From the NCBI GenBank assembly GCA_030642405.1, contig DAOWNV010000126.1:1-7761 (forward strand): DNA of 7,761 nt. Direction: 5' to 3'. The stretch is from Desulfosarcina sp. (lineage in GTDB: Bacteria; Desulfobacterota; Desulfobacteria; Desulfobacterales; Desulfosarcinaceae). Of the stretch, positions 1 to 5,232 are shown in pieces. A program made the position numbers and the translations under genes. The notes under the pieces are model-generated. The model saw only the letters and a list, made by a program, of their open reading frames with translations, was not told where the DNA came from and made no database searches. How positions within the stretch are numbered: position 1 is the first letter of the stretch; the number at the start of each line of letters is the position of its first letter.

Positions 1-79
1 CTATACCTCAAGTTGCTTTTTGAGTTTGTAAATTTCTGGTAATCTGCAATCCCATGATTCAGATTTGTCAAATCAATAT

Positions 80-94
80 GTTACCTTTCGTAAC
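80..94. promoter_or_regulatory. Perfect dyad GTTAC-N5-GTAAC, candidate operator
   Basis: The sequence GTTACCTTTCGTAAC is an exact 5-bp inverted repeat around a 5-nt spacer. Its reverse complement, GTTACGAAAGGTAAC, matches the sequence at 171-185 at 13 of 15 positions, so the motif occurs twice in opposite orientation with centres 91 bp apart. Dyads of this size are typical binding sites for dimeric repressors such as TetR or GntR families. That a regulator binds here is inference; no regulator gene lies in the window. Confidence 0.45.
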
Positions 95-170
95 ACCCAT
101 CACAAAACATTGTAATTAAACCAAATCTATTTATTTTTATGTGGTATTTACCGCATTTGTTCATCCAACT

Positions 171-185
171 GTTACGAAACGAAAC
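171..185. promoter_or_regulatory. Second copy of the upstream dyad motif, candidate operator
   Basis: GTTACGAAACGAAAC matches the reverse complement of the dyad at 80-94 at 13 of 15 positions; the differences are at motif positions 10 and 12. The inner 9-mer GAAACGAAA (176-184) recurs as its exact reverse complement, TTTCGTTTC, at 310-318, giving a possible third, half-conserved site nearer the first gene. Repeated related sites upstream of an operon suggest cooperative binding by one regulator, which is inference. Confidence 0.4.
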
Positions 186-200
186 ATGCGGATAATTTCT

Positions 201-263
201 CTATTCGATGCGTGCTTAAAAATATCTGAAATTTCAGAATGTTATGTTTTTATCGTCGAATAG
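201..263. repeat. Nested inverted repeats, 14-bp palindrome inside an 8-bp pair
   Basis: TCTGAAATTTCAGA at 225-238 is a perfect 14-bp palindrome. It is flanked by CTATTCGA (201-208) and its exact reverse complement TCGAATAG (256-263). The centre of the outer pair (232) and of the inner palindrome (231.5) nearly coincide. It may be a protein-binding site for a symmetric regulator. It is not followed by a T-tract, so a terminator is unlikely. The region is AT-rich, so part of this symmetry could be chance. Confidence 0.35.
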
Positions 264-360
264 GCATACTTCTTGCTGAGTGTAATCCTAAGGGCAATTT
301 ACTATCTCATTTCGTTTCACGTTCAGGTTGCTCTCGCTCGGGCATGTGGGTCTATGGGCT

Positions 361-416
361 ATCTTTTAACCGCACGGTGATTTTTCTGCCGTGAAATCTT
401 TTAAACGGAGGGAAAA
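361..416 (+). promoter_or_regulatory. Leader of the first gene: direct repeat, small hairpin and Shine-Dalgarno
   Basis: The nonamer ATCTTTTAA occurs at 361-369 and 396-404, in each case followed by an AC/CG-type extension. Between the copies, CACGG (373-377) pairs with CCGTG (389-393), leaving an 11-nt loop. The ribosome binding site GGAGGG at 407-412 lies 4 nt before the ATG at 417 and is strong. The hairpin loop contains ATTTTTCT (380-387), which could pair with GGAAAAAT (411-418) across the start codon; this is speculative and is treated as a finding. Confidence 0.4.
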
Positions 417-1697
417 ATGATTAAAAAAACATGGCTGTTGGTTTTATTGTTGGCTGTCGTTTGCGTATGGGCCGTCCCGGTCCAGAATGTGTATTCTGCC
501 GATCCCATCGTCATCGGCGTTCCGACATCCACCGGATTTCTGGAGGGGAAGGAATGCCTGAAGGCCGTTGAAATGGCTGCTGAAGAGATCAACGCTAAAG
601 GCGGTGTGAATGTCGGTGGAGATAAAAGACTTTTAAAAATCGAATCCCTGGACATTCGGGATGCTGCACCCGGCGTGCCGGTCCCGGAGGCTCTTTTGGG
701 ACTGGAAAAGATCATCCTTGATAACAAGCCCGCAGCACTGGTTGTTGGTCCCTTTCGGTCCGAAGCGTTGATGGCTGGTATGGACATCATTGCAAAATAC
801 AAGGTTCCACTTCTCGGAACCATTGCCATGTCACCGGCTTCCGAAGAAAAAATTAAAAAAGATCCGGAAAAATACAAATACATTTTCAGAACCTGTCTAA
901 ATGCCAAGTACCTGGTAAAATATCTTGTCGGCACCATGGCATCTATAAACAAGCAGTTTGGTTTCAACAAGGTGTACATCATGAACCAGGATGTCGCCTG
1001 GGCACGTAAAACAACCGAAATTATGACTAAGGTGTATTTCGACAAAGCCGGATGGGAAGTTGTTGGGCATGAAGCCTACCCCACCGGAACGTCTGACTTT
1101 TCTTCCGCTTTGATGAAAGCCCGTGCAAAAGGCGCCCAGGTTATTCTGCCGATTTTCGACATGCCTCAGAGCGGAACTCTGGTCAAGCAGTGGAACGCCA
1201 TGAAAGTCCCCGCCATAATTGCTGGTTTTATTTCGCCCTTGGCCGGACCCGGCGCATGGAAAACTTTTAACCGGAAGATCGGCGGTGCTATTAACTGTAA
1301 CTTTGAGATGGGAAGCGCTTCGTCATCCGCGAAAATACCCCAGTCAAAGACTTTTGAAAAGGCTTACCAAAAAAGATGGGGGGCTGCCATTCAGGCCGGC
1401 CATGGCCCTGCGCCTTCCTATGAGTCCGTTTACATTATAGCCGAAGCCATTGAAAGGGCTGGCAGCGTGGATGCAGACGCCATTGTGGCGGAGCTGGAAA
1501 AAACCGACAGAACAGGCGTCATGGGACGGATCAAGTTCGATGAAGGACATCAGGTTATCTACCACATGGACCCTAAGGAGTCGGCAGTTGCTGCAGTTTT
1601 ACAATGGAACAACGACGGTAGCCGTACCATCGTCTTTCCGACGTCGGTTGCAGATGGTAAGATTAAGCTGCCGGCAGGATTGAAATCGTTGAAATAA
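417..1697 (+). CDS. Periplasmic substrate-binding protein of a Liv/HAAT-type ABC importer
   Basis: This is the binding component that would capture the ligand in the periplasm and deliver it to the LivHM permease. The 426-residue product begins with a classic Sec signal peptide: MIKK, a hydrophobic core at about residues 6-20, and a likely signal peptidase I cut after YSA at residue 28. Cys16 is not in a proper lipobox, so a soluble periplasmic protein is likelier than a lipoprotein. The mature part has the type I two-lobe periplasmic-binding fold of the LivJ/LivK family: IVIGVPTSTG near the N terminus, then AVEMAAEEINAKGGV, and the VVGPFRSEA loop that in this family follows the first Rossmann strands. 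At 426 residues it is longer than E. coli LivJ. The ATG is preceded by GGAGGG with 4-nt spacing. It is the first gene of the operon and is set off from the permease genes by a stem-loop. The ligand is unknown; in anaerobes such proteins often bind organic acids rather than leucine, isoleucine or valine. Confidence 0.93.
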   Translation: MIKKTWLLVLLLAVVCVWAVPVQNVYSADPIVIGVPTSTGFLEGKECLKAVEMAAEEINAKGGVNVGGDKRLLKIESLDIRDAAPGVPVPEALLGLEKIILDNKPAALVVGPFRSEALMAGMDIIAKYKVPLLGTIAMSPASEEKIKKDPEKYKYIFRTCLNAKYLVKYLVGTMASINKQFGFNKVYIMNQDVAWARKTTEIMTKVYFDKAGWEVVGHEAYPTGTSDFSSALMKARAKGAQVILPIFDMPQSGTLVKQWNAMKVPAIIAGFISPLAGPGAWKTFNRKIGGAINCNFEMGSASSSAKIPQSKTFEKAYQKRWGAAIQAGHGPAPSYESVYIIAEAIERAGSVDADAIVAELEKTDRTGVMGRIKFDEGHQVIYHMDPKESAVAAVLQWNNDGSRTIVFPTSVADGKIKLPAGLKSLK

Positions 1698-1718
1698 TAT
1701 TCACTTCATTTGTGCATT

Positions 1719-1786
1719 GTTGATTCGTTGATTGGTGACCGTCTTTTCGTATGTTTTTTGGCGATTTAGCCAATCAATGAATTGAC
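1719..1786 (+). promoter_or_regulatory. Long intergenic stem-loop between binding protein and permease genes
   Basis: Bases 1719-1736 (GTTGATTCGTTGATTGGT) can pair along all 18 positions with 1769-1786 (GCCAATCAATGAATTGAC), counting five G-U pairs, leaving a 32-nt loop. The 8-bp core TTGATTGG (1728-1735) with CCAATCAA (1770-1777) is perfect. No run of U follows, so it is not a typical intrinsic terminator. In many binding-protein transporter operons a stem-loop at this position protects the 3' end of the binding-protein mRNA so that this protein is made in excess over the membrane parts; the malE-malF REP element is the known precedent. That role here is inference. A smaller hairpin, TTGGC (1758-1762) with GCCAA (1769-1773), would compete for the same right arm. 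Confidence 0.55.
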
Positions 1787-1817
1787 CAATTAGTTTTAGT
1801 CTGGAGACATTTAATTC

Positions 1818-2690
1818 ATGTTCATTGGTACAACCATCTACGCTTTGATCAACACGGCTATTCTTGCACTGATGGCCATTGGATTCAACCTGACCTTCGG
1901 CATCAGCGGAATAGCAAATTTTGCATATGGCGCTTTATATGTGCTGGCTGCCTACGGCGTCTGGATGATGCTAAATCTGTTGCATCTTCCATATCTGATC
2001 GCCGTTGTTGCCGCCGTGATTCTCAACCTGATCCTGGGAGCCCTCATCTACAGGTTTGTTCTGATTCGCGTTCGAGGCCAAGGCATATCAGAAGTGATTG
2101 CAACTTTCGGCATCGGTCTTGCTGTCCTGGAAATGTTCAGCTATTTCGGATGGGTTGGTTTTGAGTACACCCTTCCGGTGCTTATAGACCGTAGTTACAT
2201 TATTGCCGGTACCTATGTTGATATGCAGCGCATTATAATCCTGGTGTTCAGCATTTTTCTTATCCTGGGGTTGTGGTTTTTTACCCACCACACTTCTATC
2301 GGCTTGGCCTTCAGAGGAATCGCCCAGGATGAACGAACCGCGCTTACCTTTGGCATTGATTCGGACTGGATTGCTACCTTAAGTATATCTCTCGGAGCTG
2401 GGTTAGCCGCCCTGGCCGCACTTTTTATTATCCCGCTGGGCAGCATCTCACCAGGTGAAGGTTACGATGTGTTGATAAAGGCCCTTGCAGTATGCATCAT
2501 CGGCGGGCTGGGCAGTACCGGAGGGGTGGTCATGGCAAGTTTTATCGTTGGATTCGCCGAAAGGTTCACGGATACATACATTGGTTCTCACTGGACCATG
2601 ATCGTGAGCCTGGCAGCTATCCTGATTGTTCTGATCGTTAAACCGTCCGGCTTGTTCGGAAAACAGAAGGAACTGGAAGAAAGGATATAA
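1818..2690 (+). CDS. livH: Branched-chain amino acid-type ABC transporter permease, LivH family
   Basis: This inner-membrane permease would form half of the translocation pore together with the LivM-type protein. The 290-residue product is hydrophobic throughout, with about eight membrane segments. It shows the LivH hallmarks: an N-terminal stretch with NLTFGISGIANFAYGAL at about residues 24-40, and a C-terminal cytoplasmic coupling region with GYDVLIKALAVCIIGGLGS at about residues 215-233, the loop that contacts the ATPases in this family. Length is normal for LivH. The ATG is preceded by GGAGA (1803-1807) at 10 nt, a slightly long spacing. It is followed by livM with only an 8-nt gap to the first possible start. 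The symbol denotes family membership, not a proven leucine substrate. Confidence 0.93.
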   Translation: MFIGTTIYALINTAILALMAIGFNLTFGISGIANFAYGALYVLAAYGVWMMLNLLHLPYLIAVVAAVILNLILGALIYRFVLIRVRGQGISEVIATFGIGLAVLEMFSYFGWVGFEYTLPVLIDRSYIIAGTYVDMQRIIILVFSIFLILGLWFFTHHTSIGLAFRGIAQDERTALTFGIDSDWIATLSISLGAGLAALAALFIIPLGSISPGEGYDVLIKALAVCIIGGLGSTGGVVMASFIVGFAERFTDTYIGSHWTMIVSLAAILIVLIVKPSGLFGKQKELEERI

Positions 2691-2698
2691 AAAGACTA

Positions 2699-3703
2699 TT
2701 GAAAAAGCGAAAAGAAAGGATTGATCGCGGGATAAAGGTGAGATCAACGGATATCTTCGCCTTGTCATCCTGGCGGGAGATGATCTACCTTGCCCTTCCC
2801 AGATTGCTTCCCATTGTCGGCTGTCTTATGTTACCCATTGTGCTTGGTGTTTACTGGCAGAAAGTGCTGCTGTCCGTTGCCGTTTTTGCCCTGCTGGCCA
2901 TAAGTTGGGATATTCTCGCCCAGACCGGGATGGTGTCCCTTGGCCAGGCGCTATTTTTTGGAGTTGGTGCTTATTGTGCAGGTGTATTGAACCATTACTG
3001 GGGGGTGTCGCCGTTTATAACCATACCCGTTGCAGCGATTGCGGGAGGGTTGATCTGTACCCTTTTCCTGCTTCCGGTGCTTAGGCTGCGTGGAATTTAC
3101 TTTTCAATGGTTACCCTAATTATTCCCATTATGTTGGTAAGGATCATTGAAGCTACAAAAATATTCGGCGGCACCGAAGGCTTGAGCGGAATGACACCGC
3201 TACCGTCAAAATGGGTGGAGATTTACCTGATCATGGGGGTCCTTCTCACAGTGCTTTTTTGTTTCAGAAGAATGCTGGATTCTGACTATGGGCTGGTTCT
3301 AAAGGGAATTAGCGACAATGACCGTTCCGTCATAAACGCCGGAATCAACATATACTGGTTCAAGGTTCAATCACTATTTATCGCCGGGTCTATAGGAGCA
3401 TTTTCCGGCGCCTTCATGACCCATGTATATATGTTCGTCGGTATGCCGGTTTTTGTCCTGGATTACTCTATCCTGCCAATTGCCGCTGCTGTTGTGGGCG
3501 GACCCGGAACGCTGGCCGGGGCAACCTTGGGAGCTTTTCTACTGGTACCCATGTCCGAGGCATTGAGAGGATTCGGCGGGTTGCGGATTGTTTTGTACGG
3601 GGTGTTTCTGGTTGTCTTCATTGTGGCCCTGCCCGAAGGTATTTTTCACTATATCCAAAGAAAATATCACCAGTTCGAACGCTGGGTTGAGGTGGAAAAA
3701 TGA
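2699..3703 (+). CDS. livM: Branched-chain amino acid-type ABC transporter permease, LivM family
   Basis: This is the second permease subunit, partner of LivH in the inner membrane. As given, the product has 334 residues. After a basic N-terminal tail and hydrophobic segments it has the LivM signature GMVSLGQALFFGVGAY (about residues 77-92) and a C-terminal coupling loop around AAAVVGGPGTLAGATLGAF (about residues 262-280). The start is uncertain. No ATG opens the frame near livH: the frame is closed by TAA at 2639-2641. The first candidate is TTG at 2699, with AGGA (2682-2685) 13 nt upstream, a poor spacing. GTG at 2738 has CGGGA 5-6 nt upstream, and ATG at 2780 has GGGAG almost touching it. 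I keep TTG for the longest form, but GTG 2738 is equally plausible. The end overlaps livG by 4 nt (ATGA), implying translational coupling. Confidence 0.9.
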   Translation: MKKRKERIDRGIKVRSTDIFALSSWREMIYLALPRLLPIVGCLMLPIVLGVYWQKVLLSVAVFALLAISWDILAQTGMVSLGQALFFGVGAYCAGVLNHYWGVSPFITIPVAAIAGGLICTLFLLPVLRLRGIYFSMVTLIIPIMLVRIIEATKIFGGTEGLSGMTPLPSKWVEIYLIMGVLLTVLFCFRRMLDSDYGLVLKGISDNDRSVINAGINIYWFKVQSLFIAGSIGAFSGAFMTHVYMFVGMPVFVLDYSILPIAAAVVGGPGTLAGATLGAFLLVPMSEALRGFGGLRIVLYGVFLVVFIVALPEGIFHYIQRKYHQFERWVEVEK

Positions 3704-4455
3704 GCGATACACAACTTTTAAAAGTGGATAACCTCAGCAAGTCATTCGGCGGCGTGAGAGCCCTTCACCACGTGAGCTTCGATCTAAAACCAGGAGAACT
3801 GCTTGGTGTTATCGGCCCCAACGGTTCCGGTAAAACCACATTGGTAAACCTGATTACCCGGTTTGTCAAACCGACTTCCGGAACAGTTTGGTTCAAGGGC
3901 AAGAAAATCAGCCACCTACCGCCTTATAAAATTGTTCGTCTGGGAGTTGCCAGAACTTTCCAGATGGTAAAACCCTTCTACAATCTCCCGGCTTTCAAAA
4001 ACATGATTATCTCACTTTACTCGCCCCGCATGAAACAGCTTGCAGGTGGCAGGTACGGAGATCGGGATGCGGTGGCGCTGGATCTTTTGGAGGAGGTTGG
4101 ATTTGAACGTGACGCACATGTTGCCTACAAGTTGGCCGGAGCTCTTCCCCAGGGATATCTGAAACGGCTGGAGTTGGCAAAGGCCATTGCCCTGGAACCG
4201 GACCTGTTCATACTGGACGAGCTTTTTTCAGGACTGAGCCTGGCCGAAGTTGCCAGTATCGTTCCGATCATCGAAAAGATGCGAATAGCAGGCAAGGCGA
4301 TAATAATGATCGAGCATCGGCTTAAGGAACTTTTTCGCATCGCCGACCGTGTGATTGTCATGAACTACGGAGAAAAAATCGCCGACGGCACTTCTAAGGA
4401 TGTCATGGAGAGCGAGGCGGTGAAAAGTGCATATCTGGGCACCGAAGCAGATTAG
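3700..4455 (+). CDS. livG: Branched-chain amino acid-type ABC transporter ATP-binding protein, LivG family
   Basis: This cytoplasmic ATPase would dimerise with LivF and power import. The 251-residue product has normal family length. Walker A is GPNGSGKT at residues 39-46, the Q-loop glutamine is Q88 in ARTFQM, the signature region is LPQGYLKRLELAKA (from residue 149), Walker B ends in D173 with catalytic E174, and the switch histidine is H206 in MIEHRL. All catalytic residues are present. Two details depart from the usual LivG pattern: the residue after the Walker B DE is Leu175 rather than Pro, and the signature reads LPQGY where family members commonly have LPYG or LSYG. The ATG at 3700 overlaps the livM stop and has GAGG (3689-3692) 7 nt upstream. 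An active ATPase is expected. Confidence 0.94.
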   Translation: MSDTQLLKVDNLSKSFGGVRALHHVSFDLKPGELLGVIGPNGSGKTTLVNLITRFVKPTSGTVWFKGKKISHLPPYKIVRLGVARTFQMVKPFYNLPAFKNMIISLYSPRMKQLAGGRYGDRDAVALDLLEEVGFERDAHVAYKLAGALPQGYLKRLELAKAIALEPDLFILDELFSGLSLAEVASIVPIIEKMRIAGKAIIMIEHRLKELFRIADRVIVMNYGEKIADGTSKDVMESEAVKSAYLGTEAD

Positions 4456-4463
4456 TGTCTAAG

Positions 4464-4470
4464 AAAAGGA
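4464..4470 (+). promoter_or_regulatory. Ribosome binding site that fixes the livF start
   Basis: AAAAGGA lies 5 nt before the ATG at 4476. It is the only good Shine-Dalgarno here and favours that ATG over the in-frame GTG at 4455, which overlaps the livG stop codon and would add seven polar residues (MSKKRIT) not usual in LivF proteins. Confidence 0.65.
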
Positions 4471-4475
4471 TAACC

Positions 4476-5222
4476 ATGCTTGAAGTTAACAACCTGATGG
4501 TTTTTTTTGAAAATGCTCTGGCGCTCAACGGATTGAGCCTGGAAGTAAGGGAAGGTGAAATCGTAGGTCTGATTGGTTCAAACAGCGCCGGAAAGACCAC
4601 ATTGATGAACACGGTCTCAGGTCTGATCATCGACATGAAAATCAAGGAGATGCGCAAAGGGGGCCAGCGGATTACCGTTTACGGGAATATTATTTACGAC
4701 GGCGAGGACATTACCGAAACAGCTCCCAATCAACGTGTTAAAAAAGGGATTGTGCTTTCCAGGGAAAGACATCCGATTTTTCCGGAAAGCAGCGTAATGG
4801 AAAACTTCAAAATTGCAGGGTATCTGCGGAGCAAAACAGAGGTCAGGGAAACCATGGATTTTGTTTTTACACTGTTTCCACCTCTGGTGAAATTGAAAAA
4901 CCGTAAGGCAGGATTCCTTAGTGGTGGTGAGCAGCAGATGCTGGCCATCGGCAGGGCTATGGTGGTTCGTCCGAAGCTGCTACTGCTTGATGAACCCCTG
5001 TTGGGTTTGAGCCCCTTGATGCAGAAGGCTGTGGTCGATGCCATCGTAAACCTGAATAGAGAATCGGGTATCACAGTTTTGTTGAGCGAACAATTTGCAA
5101 GACCGGTACTTCCGATGGTCGACAGGGCCTATGTCGTTGAAAACGGGATGCTTACCCTCTCCGGCACAGGTCCTGAATTGATGAACAATCCTGAGATCAA
5201 AGCCGCCTATTTCGGAGTATAA
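4476..5222 (+). CDS. livF: Branched-chain amino acid-type ABC transporter ATP-binding protein, LivF family
   Basis: This is the second cytoplasmic ATPase of the importer. From ATG 4476 the product has 248 residues and begins MLEVNNLMVFF, the usual LivF opening. Walker A is GSNSAGKT at residues 34-41, the signature is LSGGEQQ at 148-154, Walker B is LLLLDEP ending at residue 174, and the switch position holds Gln (SEQ, residue 206), which is normal for LivF (consensus VEQN). The protein is longer than typical LivF (about 235 residues) because of extra residues at about 53-67 between the TVSGL helix and the ITVYGNIIYDGEDIT strand, rich in Lys, Met and Glu. The usual VPEGR stretch reads LSRERHPIFPE. 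A GTG at 4455 could extend it by seven residues, but the Shine-Dalgarno favours 4476. The coding frame is intact. The stop lies 10 nt before the CoA ligase start. Confidence 0.93.
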   Translation: MLEVNNLMVFFENALALNGLSLEVREGEIVGLIGSNSAGKTTLMNTVSGLIIDMKIKEMRKGGQRITVYGNIIYDGEDITETAPNQRVKKGIVLSRERHPIFPESSVMENFKIAGYLRSKTEVRETMDFVFTLFPPLVKLKNRKAGFLSGGEQQMLAIGRAMVVRPKLLLLDEPLLGLSPLMQKAVVDAIVNLNRESGITVLLSEQFARPVLPMVDRAYVVENGMLTLSGTGPELMNNPEIKAAYFGV

Positions 5223-5232
5223 AGTATATAAA

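Larger units (their letters stand above)
1..416. other. AT-rich upstream intergenic region, no gene supported
   Basis: No reading frame of useful length with a start and ribosome binding site is visible on either strand. Plus frame 1 is open from the window edge to a TAA at 40-42 and could be the last codons of an upstream gene, but 13 codons cannot be judged. On the minus strand an ATG at 55-53 reaches a stop after 15 codons. The stretch is clearly more AT-rich than the genes and is dense in dyads and repeats, listed separately, which fits a promoter/operator region for the operon starting at 417. I could not find a convincing sigma-70 -35/-10 pair or a sigma-54 GG-N10-GC element. Confidence 0.7.

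Noticed and set aside
7..24. CTCAA/TTGAG hairpin at the left edge as terminator of an upstream gene
   Set aside because: The stem has only 5 bp with an 8-nt loop, is AT-rich and has no clean U-run; there is no upstream gene in view to support it.
320..370. Sigma-54 or sigma-70 promoter just upstream of the first gene
   Set aside because: No GG-N10-GC element with correct spacing was found. TTGCTC (328-333) has only a poor -10 match at 17-19 nt spacing.
401..1045. Minus-strand open frame of 214 codons opposite the binding-protein gene
   Set aside because: It lies opposite a well-supported secreted-protein gene, has low-complexity composition without a recognisable domain, and is best explained as a shadow frame.
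1698..1817. Intrinsic terminator after the binding-protein gene
   Set aside because: The stem-loop is long but has a 32-nt loop, several G-U pairs and no U-run, and the downstream genes belong to the same transporter.
4455..4475. GTG start for livF overlapping the livG stop
   Set aside because: There is a good AAAAGGA 5 nt before ATG 4476, and LivF proteins usually begin at the MLEV position; the added seven residues look like read-in sequence.
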